64,000 nucleotides of DNA from contig NZ_KB849235.1 of the NCBI RefSeq assembly GCF_000368045.1, positions 164,310 through 228,309 of the forward strand, read 5' to 3'. The stretch's first letter is position 1; the number at the start of each line of letters is the position of its first letter. The notes below the pieces were generated by a model. The model saw only the letters and a list, made by a program, of their open reading frames with translations, was not told the origin of the DNA and did no database searches. Shown piece by piece: positions 17,450 through 25,680 of the stretch. The DNA is from Acinetobacter johnsonii CIP 64.6. Its GTDB lineage: Bacteria; Pseudomonadota; Gammaproteobacteria; Pseudomonadales; Moraxellaceae. The position numbers were made by a program, and so were the translations under genes.

Positions 17450-17947
17450 GTAAGTTCCTCAGTCCTATTGAGTGGGTTATGGTTTTGCATAAATGCATTT
17501 GAATTAGTTAAATACCCTCCAAATTTTTCATAGAATTTTTGTTTAAAGCAGTAATACAACATGGCCGTTTTTTCAGGCATCGGGATCAAGCGCTGCGCCT
17601 CATAGCACATTTCTTCGACCACTGCTGCATAGGGTTTAACCGTATGGTCAGGCTCCCCGACAATTTTGTCGGAAGGTGCATTTTCAAAAAATATAAAAAC
17701 CTAATAGCCGCATTACTGGACGCAAGTAGCCTTTACCAAAAGCCGACTTTTCACCAAATAGTAAGTGCCACCCAAGGTCTAAATCATCACCATCGTAATA
17801 ACGTCCTAGACGGTCACGCTTACCTTCATAGATTTCGGTATAACCCACATCCTGTCCATCCACCCCAACGATCAACAAACGATGATGGTCATCGGCCAGC
17901 ATTTTTTCAAAATACACCGCGAGATCAACTTCAGACTTATTCCAAGC
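17446..17947 (-). pseudogene. Siderophore-biosynthesis N-acetyltransferase (RhbD/IucB-like) remnant
   Basis: Residues DLGWHLLFGEKSAFGKGYLRPVMRLLGFYIF, then in another frame GEPDHTVKPYAAVVEEM and AMLYYCFKQKFYEKFGG, spell the C-terminal half of a GNAT acetyltransferase of the hydroxamate-siderophore type. Two lesions are visible. The N-terminal half is absent: an in-frame stop lies at 17948-17950 and unrelated sequence follows. A one-base frameshift sits in a run of six A on the plus strand (17685-17690). Reading with five restores the frame to a TGA overlapping the next ATG. Biosynthesis through this enzyme is lost. The homopolymer indel could be a sequencing error; the 5' deletion could not. 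Confidence 0.85.
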
Positions 17948-18011
17948 TCATTTCATGTAATTATGTTTCTTAAAGATGTTCACGTTGACCAACGCTACAG
18001 AAAGTATGTTA

Positions 18012-18040
18012 ATGGTAATTATTATCATTTATCCTTGCAA
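18012..18040 (-). promoter_or_regulatory. Fur-controlled promoter candidate for the siderophore operon
   Basis: On the minus strand TTGCAA (-35) and TACCAT (-10) are 17 bases apart. The Fur-like sequence ATAAATGATAATAATTACC (18014-18032) fills the spacer and matches 14 of 19 consensus positions. It points at the acetyltransferase remnant and the transport genes beyond, so iron regulation of transport seems to have been kept after the biosynthetic genes were deleted. Confidence 0.55.
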
Positions 18041-18221
18041 TTTTGTTTACTTTTGAAAATATACTCACCACACCAACATATATTATTGTTTTTTAATACT
18101 TTTAAAAAATTTAATCAGTTTTTCTAATAAAGCCTATACGAAATTACACCATAGCTTTAAATGATAGTTTATGAATTTATAATTGATTCGAACTATAAAA
18201 TTTCCCTATATTTCATAAGGA

Positions 18222-18251
18222 AAAGCCCATTCAGTCACCTGAATGGGCTTT
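18222..18251 (-). terminator. Rho-independent terminator after ybaK
   Basis: AAAGCCCATTCAG / CTGAATGGGCTTT, a perfect 13-bp stem with a 4-base loop. It lies about 80 bases past the ybaK stop on the minus strand and also insulates the siderophore promoter. Confidence 0.8.
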
Positions 18252-18329
18252 CATTTGTGCTCAAATTAATACTAAAAAGAACTCAAGACTAAATTAATAT
18301 AGATAAAGCAGCGAAGACGTCACTGTTCT

Positions 18330-18797
18330 TTATTGATCCAGTACATCTGCGAAAGTGGCTGAAAGTACTTTTGCTAAATCCTGCGGTTTTAACCCGATAT
18401 CTAAGCCGCGCTTCCCCCCACTGACATAGAGTTTTTCCAACTGTACTGCGCTTTGGTCAATCACGGTTTTTAACCTTTTTTTCTGTCCAACAGGACTAAT
18501 CCCACCGACCAAATAACCGGTCAGTCGTTCTGCATCTTTAGGGTCGGACATTTTTAGTTTTTTTGCCCCCACTGCCTGTGCAACTTTTTTCAAATTTAAC
18601 TGATGGTGTACAGGAAGAATCGCAACAAAATAGTTTTTTTCGTCGGTCACCAACAGTGTTTTAAACACCTCTTCGACACGTAGATTTAATTTTTCTGCGG
18701 CTTCGAGCCCGAAGCTTTTTGCATTAGCATCATGTTCATATTCATGAATAGAAAAATCGATTTTATTGGCTTTTAAAAGTTTGGTTGCAGGTGTCAT
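18330..18797 (-). CDS. ybaK: Cys-tRNA(Pro)/Cys-tRNA deacylase YbaK
   Basis: Trans-editing enzyme that hydrolyses Cys mischarged on tRNA-Pro. The 155 residues match the EbsC/YbaK family. Visible markers are MTPATKLLKANKIDFSIHEYEHD, the conserved KTLLV with the active-site Lys (about residue 46), VHHQLNLKKVAQAVGAKK and the glycine-rich GYLVGGISPVGQKK. It is a single gene with its own terminator, convergent with nothing, and separated from alkM by about 170 bases. Confidence 0.93.
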   Translation of the reverse strand: MTPATKLLKANKIDFSIHEYEHDANAKSFGLEAAEKLNLRVEEVFKTLLVTDEKNYFVAILPVHHQLNLKKVAQAVGAKKLKMSDPKDAERLTGYLVGGISPVGQKKRLKTVIDQSAVQLEKLYVSGGKRGLDIGLKPQDLAKVLSATFADVLDQ

Positions 18798-18964
18798 TTC
18801 TGTTCAATATTTTCACTACATACTCGGCATTATATGCCTATTCAAAAAGAAAGTTTAGCGGTACGCCTATCATGAGCATCGAACTTACAGGCACTCAACG
18901 AATCAATGACTGTAAGTTCGATGTCAACTATGTATGCAGCTTGTTATCGCTGAAATATCACAAT

Positions 18965-20161
18965 TTAGTCAGCACTTAATCCAAATTTCTTAAAGATTTG
19001 AGCACGGCGCTTTGGCAAAATATTGGCTTTGGTCAAATCACCTTCGTAGTGGTCGAACACTCGTTGATCCATCATTTTAAACCACAGCTTTGGAATTAAC
19101 GCTGGAATTAACATGGTGGCATAACCACTCGGTAGCTCAGGGGCTTCATCAAAATGTCTTAAGGCCTGAAATGGGCGGGTTGGATAGGCATGATGATCTG
19201 AATGGCGTTGTAACTGGTATAAGAATAAGTTAGTCACAATGTTGTTATTATTCCAGCTGTGTTCTGGCATGGTTCGCGCATAGCTGCCATCTTCTTTTTG
19301 GCTACGCTTTAAACCATAGTGTTCAATATAATTAATAATTTCAAACAGACTCACGCCATAAAATGCTTGTGTCACCAGATATGGCGTCACTTTTTTACCA
19401 AACAATTTCAACATGGCTGCATGAAAACCAGTACTCATTGCCCACCCATGAAACAGTTCATTTTCTTTGGAGAAGAAAGACAGACCTTTTCGTTTTAGGC
19501 GCTTATGTTCAATTTCAACAGCCGACTTCAACCCACCGAAAACGGTGCGTGGCCAAAACTCATAAAAAGTCTCCCCCATTTTCGATGAAGCAGGATCTTC
19601 TGGCGTCGCAGCACGTTTATGATGCCCATAAGGGTGCTCAATGCGGAAATGGTTGTAGACCAACGGCGCTAAAGTCATGTGTGACCAATAATGATCTGCT
19701 TTTTTAGGACGGTGACACAGCTCATGTGCTGTATTCACTGCTACTCCATTAATTGCCCCCATGGAAACACCCAATAATATTTGGTCGAGCATCGATACAT
19801 TTTGGCGAGTCACCACATAACCTGCAAACAAATTGGCTGCAATTTGTAGCGGAATGAACAATTTCACAATACGGTCATAGTACGGGTCATTTACCAAGAC
19901 CTTAATTTCATCATCTGAAGGGTTGTTTTCATCCGCACCGACCAGACCATCTACCGCAGGAATAATCACATGCAGTAACAGCGGCCCACCCAAAGCGAAG
20001 ATTTTCTTGGTGGGTTTCGGGCCAAAATGATAGCCCGCTAAAATGCCCATGCCAATCACAGGAAGCCCAGGACTCAACAGCCAGCCAAAACGCTTTTTAT
20101 CGATCCCTGCTGCATTTTTGACGACCACGCTAGGATTCGTCATTTTCACTGATGCATTCAT
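18965..20161 (-). CDS. alkM: Alkane 1-monooxygenase (AlkB/AlkM type)
   Basis: Integral-membrane non-haem di-iron hydroxylase that oxidises n-alkanes to 1-alkanols with rubredoxin as electron donor. Of about 400 residues, the hydrophobic helices run through residue 175. The eight-histidine cluster is intact: HELCH (from His148), EHPYGHH (177-183) and LQRHSDHHA, plus NYIEHYGL. The second in-frame ATG (20161) is preferred because GGAAG is 7 bases upstream, whereas the first ATG is only 1 base from it. The divergent AraC gene is the expected regulator. No rubredoxin gene lies in the window. Confidence 0.95.
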   Translation of the reverse strand: MNASVKMTNPSVVVKNAAGIDKKRFGWLLSPGLPVIGMGILAGYHFGPKPTKKIFALGGPLLLHVIIPAVDGLVGADENNPSDDEIKVLVNDPYYDRIVKLFIPLQIAANLFAGYVVTRQNVSMLDQILLGVSMGAINGVAVNTAHELCHRPKKADHYWSHMTLAPLVYNHFRIEHPYGHHKRAATPEDPASSKMGETFYEFWPRTVFGGLKSAVEIEHKRLKRKGLSFFSKENELFHGWAMSTGFHAAMLKLFGKKVTPYLVTQAFYGVSLFEIINYIEHYGLKRSQKEDGSYARTMPEHSWNNNNIVTNLFLYQLQRHSDHHAYPTRPFQALRHFDEAPELPSGYATMLIPALIPKLWFKMMDQRVFDHYEGDLTKANILPKRRAQIFKKFGLSAD

Positions 20162-20330
20162 TACCATTCTTCCAATTTTTTTGTTATGCCTTTATATTTC
20201 TAGAAATGGGACATAAAAAACAGTTGCTAACGTCCAAGAAAACAGCGTAATCGTCCTTGGCCTGAAATGACTTAAATTGACCCTAAATCAAATATTAAGC
20301 CTAAGAAATAAAGACTAGAAATCGTAAAGT

Positions 20331-21263
20331 ATGGATGCTTTAAGTAAAATTTTTGAAGATATACACCTCAACCAATCTGAGTACCTCTACCTTAAACCGC
20401 ATGGTGAGTGGGCTTTTCGCTATACCGAACAATCCACCATGATGGCCTATGCAGTACTTCAAGGAAAATTCACCATTTGTTTAGATTCTAAACAAATTAT
20501 TGTTGCTGAAGTCGGAGACTTGATCTTACTCCCTTCGGGTCCAAGTCATGAGTGTCGATCCTCAACCACCGACCAACTATTGGAAGTATTCGATATTTCT
20601 GACTTATTTGCCCAAAACCAACACAAAGAAGTCTCTTTTGGCAGTGATGCGACACAACAAAAAACCGTGATCTTGGCCTTACATGCACATATGGACCCTA
20701 TTATGGCGCGTCCGTTGGTACAGGCCTTACCCGCGTTTATTCACCTTCAACACAAAGATCTCAGCACGGTTCCTGAATGGTTGCAAATTGGGCTGCAGTT
20801 TCTCGCTCTAGAAGTCCAACGCATACGCCCGGGTCGTGACAAAATTTTGGATCATTTGGTGAGTATTTTATTAATTGAATGTGTGCGTGATTATATTGAT
20901 GCGCTGCAAGACTCGAACAATTGGCTGAGTGCTTTGTCTCATCCTGAACTCTCCAATGCACTTGCAAAAATTCATGCGGAACCCGCACAGCCTTGGACCG
21001 TTGAGTCCCTTGCAGAACAGTGTTGTATGTCACGTTCTAAATTTGCCACATTGTTTAGCCAAATTTTAGGCACTAGCCCTTTGGCTTATTTGCAACAACA
21101 CCGTCTGCGTTTAGCCGCCCAATACCTGCGTAATGGACAAGGTAGCATTCAGCAAATAGCACATAGGGTCGGATACAACTCAGAAACGGCTTTTAGCCAA
21201 AGCTTTAAACGACAGTATCAAATGAGCCCAAGCCAATATAGAAATAATCAAAACCCAACTTAA
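20331..21263 (+). CDS. alkR: AraC/XylS-family regulator of the alkane hydroxylase
   Basis: A 310-residue regulator. The N-terminal half is a cupin-like sensor (YAVLQGKFTICLDSKQIIVAEVGDLILLPSGPSHEC). The C-terminal 100 residues are the double-HTH AraC domain: EPWTVESLAEQCCMSRSKFATLFSQILGTSPLAYLQQHRLRLAA and IQQIAHRVGYNSETAFSQSFKRQYQMSPSQYR. It is divergent from alkM, the arrangement known for alkR-alkM of Acinetobacter, where AlkR activates alkM when alkanes are present. Binding sites should lie in the 169-base intergenic region. Confidence 0.92.
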   Translation: MDALSKIFEDIHLNQSEYLYLKPHGEWAFRYTEQSTMMAYAVLQGKFTICLDSKQIIVAEVGDLILLPSGPSHECRSSTTDQLLEVFDISDLFAQNQHKEVSFGSDATQQKTVILALHAHMDPIMARPLVQALPAFIHLQHKDLSTVPEWLQIGLQFLALEVQRIRPGRDKILDHLVSILLIECVRDYIDALQDSNNWLSALSHPELSNALAKIHAEPAQPWTVESLAEQCCMSRSKFATLFSQILGTSPLAYLQQHRLRLAAQYLRNGQGSIQQIAHRVGYNSETAFSQSFKRQYQMSPSQYRNNQNPT

Positions 21264-21545
21264 AATGCTCGTCCGTAATGGTTTAATAGCAGTCTTCACT
21301 TTGCTTATGTCTTTGTCCGTCGAGATAAATACCCTGAACTTGCAGACAAAGATTAGCATCTTGTGAAAATCACACTATAATATCCCGCATCCTTGCTAGA
21401 GATGGCTTCAAACCACTGCTTGTTTGTTCTTTTTCGCTCTAGCCACACTTTTTTAAGTCCAGTTTTCATCCGTGATTCGGCTTATTTTTCAATATTTTAT
21501 CTCTTATATGTCCATGCTGACATATAAGAAAATTTAGGTGCCAGC

Positions 21546-23750
21546 ATGGAAATCAAGGTTAATTATCTCGATAATCTTCGCCAAGAAGCGAAGTTCGATG
21601 ATTTTACAGTCATTGCCGATCAACCGATTCGCTACAAAGGTGATGGCTCTGCACCCGGTCCATTTGACTACTTTTTAGCATCTTCTGCGCTTTGTGCAGC
21701 TTATTTTGTCAAAGTGTATTGTTTAGCTCGTGACATTCCAACCGACAACATTCGCTTGTCACAAAACAACATTGTTGACCCTGAAAACCGTTATAAACAA
21801 ATCTTCAAAATTCAAGTTGAGCTCCCAGCAGACATTTCAGAAAAAGATCGCCAAGGTATTTTGCGCTCTATCGACCGTTGTACGGTTAAAAAAGTGATTC
21901 AAACAGGCCCTGAGTTTATTATTGAAGAAGTCGAAAGCATTGATGCTGATGCTCAAGCCCTACTTATTCCAAGCCTTGCTTCTGAAACCAGCACCATTAT
22001 TGCAGGTAAAGACCTGCCATTAGAAGAAACTATTGCCAATATGTCAGGTATTTTGGCTGGTCTAGGCATGAAAATTGAGATTGCCTCTTGGCGTAACATT
22101 GTGCCGAATGTATGGTCTTTACATATTCGTGATGCTCAATCGCCAATGTGTTTTACCAACGGTAAAGGGTCAAGCAAAGAAAGTGCATTAGCTTCTGCGC
22201 TGGGTGAGTTCATTGAACGTCTGAACTGTAACTTCTTCTATAACGACCAGTTCTGGGGTGAAGACATTGCCAATGCCGAGTTTGTGCATTATCCAGATGA
22301 AAAATGGTTCATGCCAGGTCCAAATGGTGAAATGCCTGAAGGTGTACTGGATGAGTATACCCTTGAAATTTATGACCCTGAAGAAGAACTGTTAGGTACG
22401 CATTTATACGACACAAACTCAGGGAAAACTGAGCGTGGTATTTGCTCTTTACCTTTTGTTCGCCAGTCTGATGCGGAAGTGGTTTACTTCCCATCAAACT
22501 TGATTGAAAACTTATACCTTAGTAACGGCATGAGTGCAGGAAACACCTTAGCTGAAGCACAAGTACAGTGTTTATCTGAAATTTTTGAGCGTGCCGTAAA
22601 ACGTGAAATTTTGGAAGGTGAACTGACCCTGCCAGATGTACCACAAGAGATTTTAGCGAAATACCCAAGTATTTTAGCGGGCATCCAAGGTTTAGAAGAG
22701 CAAGGTTTCCCTGTATTGGTGAAAGATGCCTCTCTAGGTGGTCAATACCCTGTGATGTGTGTGACGTTAATGAACCCACGTACAGGTGGTGTATTCGCCT
22801 CTTTCGGTGCACACCCAAGCTTTGAAGTTGCGCTTGAGCGCAGCTTAACTGAGCTACTTCAAGGCCGTAGCTTTGAAGGTCTGAACGACTTACCTCGCCC
22901 AACATTTAGCTCAAATGCGGTCACTGAACCCAATAACTTTGTTGAGCACTTCATTGACTCAAGTGGTGTGGTGTCATGGCGCTTCTTTAGTGCCAAATCG
23001 GACTATGACTTTGTCGAGTGGGACTTTACCAATCAAGGCCAAAACTCAAATGCTGATGAGGCTGATGCACTGTTCGGTATTTTGGAAAATATGGGCAAAG
23101 AAGTCTATATGGCCATTTACCAACATTTAGGCGCAACGGCGTGCCGTATCTTGGTACCGGGTTACTCAGAAATTTACTTGGTTGAAGACTTGGTTTGGGA
23201 TAACACCAACAAAGCGCTGCTTTACCGTGAAGACATCCTCAACTTACACCGTTTAGGCGACGAACAGCTTGAAGCTCTGGTTGAACGTTTAGAAGAATGT
23301 GAACTAGACGACTATACTGAAATCAAGACTTTGATCGGGATTGAGTTTGATGACAATACCGAATGGGGTCAATTGACTCTGCTTGAACTCAAACTACTCA
23401 TCTATCTTGCATTAGAGCAGTTCGAGGAAGCGAAAGATTTGGTTGAAGCATTCTTACAATACAACACCAATACCGTTGAACGTGGTCTGTTCTACCAGTG
23501 CATGAATGTCGTGCTCGAAGTGATGTTGGATGACGACATGGAACTGGAAGAATATGAAACCAACTTCCGCCGTATGTTCGGTGATGAACGTATGGATGCG
23601 GTAATAGGCACAGTTGAAGGTCGCATTCGTTTCTATGGTTTAACAGAAACCAGTATGAAGCTTGAAGGCTTAGACCGTCACTTACGTTTAATCGATAGTT
23701 ATAAAAAGTTACACGCTGCACGTGCCAAGGCTGTTGGACTAAAACCTTAA
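21546..23750 (+). CDS. OsmC-YcaO fusion protein
   Basis: A 734-residue protein. Residues 1-140 resemble OsmC/Ohr: GDGSAPGPFDYFLASSALCAAYFVKVYC (with a Cys in the position of the peroxidatic Cys) and CTVKKVIQTGP. Residues about 165-590 are a YcaO domain: GKGSSKESALASALGEFIERLNC, and later EIFERAVKRE and RSLTELLQGR, the ATP-binding glutamate-rich blocks. The C-terminal 150 residues are helical and acidic, as in E. coli YcaO. YcaO enzymes activate amide backbones with ATP; E. coli YcaO assists RimO methylthiolation of ribosomal protein S12. No RiPP precursor or partner is adjacent. A terminator follows. Confidence 0.88.
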   Translation: MEIKVNYLDNLRQEAKFDDFTVIADQPIRYKGDGSAPGPFDYFLASSALCAAYFVKVYCLARDIPTDNIRLSQNNIVDPENRYKQIFKIQVELPADISEKDRQGILRSIDRCTVKKVIQTGPEFIIEEVESIDADAQALLIPSLASETSTIIAGKDLPLEETIANMSGILAGLGMKIEIASWRNIVPNVWSLHIRDAQSPMCFTNGKGSSKESALASALGEFIERLNCNFFYNDQFWGEDIANAEFVHYPDEKWFMPGPNGEMPEGVLDEYTLEIYDPEEELLGTHLYDTNSGKTERGICSLPFVRQSDAEVVYFPSNLIENLYLSNGMSAGNTLAEAQVQCLSEIFERAVKREILEGELTLPDVPQEILAKYPSILAGIQGLEEQGFPVLVKDASLGGQYPVMCVTLMNPRTGGVFASFGAHPSFEVALERSLTELLQGRSFEGLNDLPRPTFSSNAVTEPNNFVEHFIDSSGVVSWRFFSAKSDYDFVEWDFTNQGQNSNADEADALFGILENMGKEVYMAIYQHLGATACRILVPGYSEIYLVEDLVWDNTNKALLYREDILNLHRLGDEQLEALVERLEECELDDYTEIKTLIGIEFDDNTEWGQLTLLELKLLIYLALEQFEEAKDLVEAFLQYNTNTVERGLFYQCMNVVLEVMLDDDMELEEYETNFRRMFGDERMDAVIGTVEGRIRFYGLTETSMKLEGLDRHLRLIDSYKKLHAARAKAVGLKP

Positions 23751-23758
23751 AATAAAAA

Positions 23759-23788
23759 GAAACAACCCAAATACTTTTGGGTTGTTTC
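23759..23788. terminator. Bidirectional terminator between the YcaO fusion and lpxB
   Basis: GAAACAACCCAAA / TTTGGGTTGTTTC, a perfect 13-bp stem with loop TACT; T-rich on both sides. It serves two convergent genes. Confidence 0.85.
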
Positions 23789-23819
23789 TCACTGTACTAT
23801 TACGATGTCTTAAAGAGAA

Positions 23820-24992
23820 TTAATCTAAAATATTTAAAATCACCTCAACAGGGTTTTCACTATTACCTGCAAGTAACTGTTTATGCATGGTAATGTGCTG
23901 CATAGCCTGAATCTGTGCTATTTCAATATTCATTAATTTTTCAATTTCAGCCGCCAATTTCTCAGGCGTTGCATCTTTTTGGATTAATTCTTGTATCACT
24001 TTCTTGCCTGCAATAATATTCGGCAATGAATAATATTGAATCTTGATCAAGAATTTCACCACATGATAGGTGAGCCAGTTCAACTTATAGAAGGTCACCA
24101 TTGGTCGGTGTAACAGCATAGCTTCTAAAGTTGCTGTACCCGATGCTAAAGCCACAATATTGGCTGCATTCATAACTTGGCGCCCGATTTTAGACTCGGT
24201 GCCTGAGTTTTCAAGCAAGTCAATTTGATCGACCAGTGCTTTTGGATAGTGGGCAAGCAAAGCTTCGATTTGTTGCTTACGTGCATCGTTGATAGCTGGT
24301 ATCACAAAGCGATAGTTTGGATATTTGGCGTAGAGCAATTTTGCAGCATCTAAAACCAGTGGACCGAGCTTTTCAATTTCACCACGTCGACTTCCCGGCA
24401 ATAAGGCAATATGTTTTTGAGTCAGATCTAAACACAGTTCTTCTTTGGCTTGTAAAATTGGGTTTTCCAAAGGCAATTGGCTGGCCAAGGGGTGTCCTAC
24501 AAACGCAGCAGGAACATCCCATTTTTTATAAAATGCTTTTTCAAACGGAAATAAACACAGTACCAAATCAATAGAAGCTTTGATGCCATGAACCCGTCCC
24601 TGACGCCATGCCCAAACGGAAGGACTAACATACTGCACAGTTTTTATTGGCAGTTGTTTTTGCTTTAAACTTTTTGAAAGGCGCAGATTAAAGTCTGGTG
24701 CATCAATCCCAATAAACACATCGACAGGATGGGCTGTCCACTTCTCTACCAGTCCATCACGCACAGCAAAAAGCTTTTTAATGTCTTTAAGAACCTCAAC
24801 CACCCCCATAACAGACAAAATATCCATCGGATAAAAGCTCTTGAAACCCTCTGCAATCATTTGCGGGCCACCAATACCCTCAAATTCTGCATCAATTCCT
24901 TGCTCACGAAAACTGCGAATAAGTTTAGCACCTAAAGTATCACCCGATACTTCACCCACTACGATTCCAATTTTAAGTTTCCGATTTTGCAA
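23820..24992 (-). CDS. lpxB: Lipid-A-disaccharide synthase
   Basis: Peripheral membrane glycosyltransferase (GT19) that joins UDP-2,3-diacylglucosamine and lipid X to make the lipid A disaccharide. The 390 residues match the family. Landmarks are GEVSGDTLGAKLI at the N-terminus, GIDAPDFNLRLSK, YVSPSVWAWRQGR, LLPGSRRGEIEKLGP and ASGTATLEAMLLHRPMVTFYK. It stands alone here, away from lpxA/fabZ/lpxD, as in other Acinetobacter. Confidence 0.96.
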   Translation of the reverse strand: MQNRKLKIGIVVGEVSGDTLGAKLIRSFREQGIDAEFEGIGGPQMIAEGFKSFYPMDILSVMGVVEVLKDIKKLFAVRDGLVEKWTAHPVDVFIGIDAPDFNLRLSKSLKQKQLPIKTVQYVSPSVWAWRQGRVHGIKASIDLVLCLFPFEKAFYKKWDVPAAFVGHPLASQLPLENPILQAKEELCLDLTQKHIALLPGSRRGEIEKLGPLVLDAAKLLYAKYPNYRFVIPAINDARKQQIEALLAHYPKALVDQIDLLENSGTESKIGRQVMNAANIVALASGTATLEAMLLHRPMVTFYKLNWLTYHVVKFLIKIQYYSLPNIIAGKKVIQELIQKDATPEKLAAEIEKLMNIEIAQIQAMQHITMHKQLLAGNSENPVEVILNILD

Positions 24993-25392
24993 AGCATTAT
25001 TCCTTATTTTTCAACCCATGCATCATAACATAGCGTCTTTTGGGATGGGTATTGATCGGCTCTTTCTATTTATGCTGCAGATAAAAAATGAATGACTTAT
25101 TTGATACATCTAAAGAACACGAAAAAAGTCGGGTTAATTTCAATTTTCGATCATTTAAATATTGCATAAGATGCCTATTAGAACATAAAATTACTGAGAA
25201 TCATTATCGTTAATTCATATATACTCTGTTGCTCAACTTACGCTGCTTAATACCAGTATTTTGGCTACGTCGATTGCTTATACGCACAATAGAGATGATT
25301 GTGTTTTGCTTAAATATTAAATTTAGGTTCAATGCTTAGTGAGTACAACGTAACGTTAAGCCTCCCTTTATGACTTCATTCATGTGATCTTT
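24993..25392. other. Non-coding gap upstream of the PepSY operon
   Basis: AT-rich, without a convincing ORF. It contains the lpxB upstream region on one side and a Fur-box candidate at 25190-25208. Nothing else is recognised between the Fur box and the first ORF, so the leader of the iron operon may be about 150 bases or a small gene has decayed. Confidence 0.5.
25190..25208. promoter_or_regulatory. Fur-box candidate upstream of the PepSY operon
   Basis: ATTACTGAGAATCATTATC matches 15 of 19 Fur consensus positions, with a perfect right half. It lies about 185 bases before the first gene of a set typical of iron-starvation operons. Confidence 0.55.
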
Positions 25393-25677
25393 ATGCCCCT
25401 AAGTCAGCTTAAATACCCTATAACCGTTATGTTCCGGTTTTTGATCGCATTTGGCTTAGGCTATTTATGTACATCCATGTTATCAGAACTGCTTACCCTT
25501 AGTTTTTACCCTCACTTCGCTAAAGCAGAATCCATTTATTTGGCGGCTTTTCTATCTCTTATTTTCTTTATCATTTTTGTCATTTTGAGCTTTTGTGTTC
25601 AATCCCTGAAAAAGTTAAGCGCTTCAACTATTTCTCTTTCCCTTTGCTTTTTTCTATTGCTGAAGTTCGTAGGTTAA
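25393..25677 (+). CDS. Small membrane protein of iron operon (DUF3649-like)
   Basis: About 94 residues from the ATG at 25393 (an in-frame GTG lies 9 bases earlier). Three hydrophobic segments are visible: FRFLIAFGLGYLCTSML, IYLAAFLSLIFFIIFVILSF and ISLSLCFFLLLKF. The size, helix pattern and position directly before a PepSY_TM protein and a DUF3325-like protein match the small iron-uptake membrane proteins found with PiuB/FpvG-type reductases. It is 3 bases from the next gene. Precise function is unknown. Confidence 0.72.
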   Translation: MPLSQLKYPITVMFRFLIAFGLGYLCTSMLSELLTLSFYPHFAKAESIYLAAFLSLIFFIIFVILSFCVQSLKKLSASTISLSLCFFLLLKFVG

Positions 25678-25680
25678 ACC

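Noticed and set aside
17539..17973. 144-codon plus-strand ORF over the acetyltransferase remnant
   Set aside because: Antisense of recognisable GNAT sequence; the decayed minus-strand gene explains the region.
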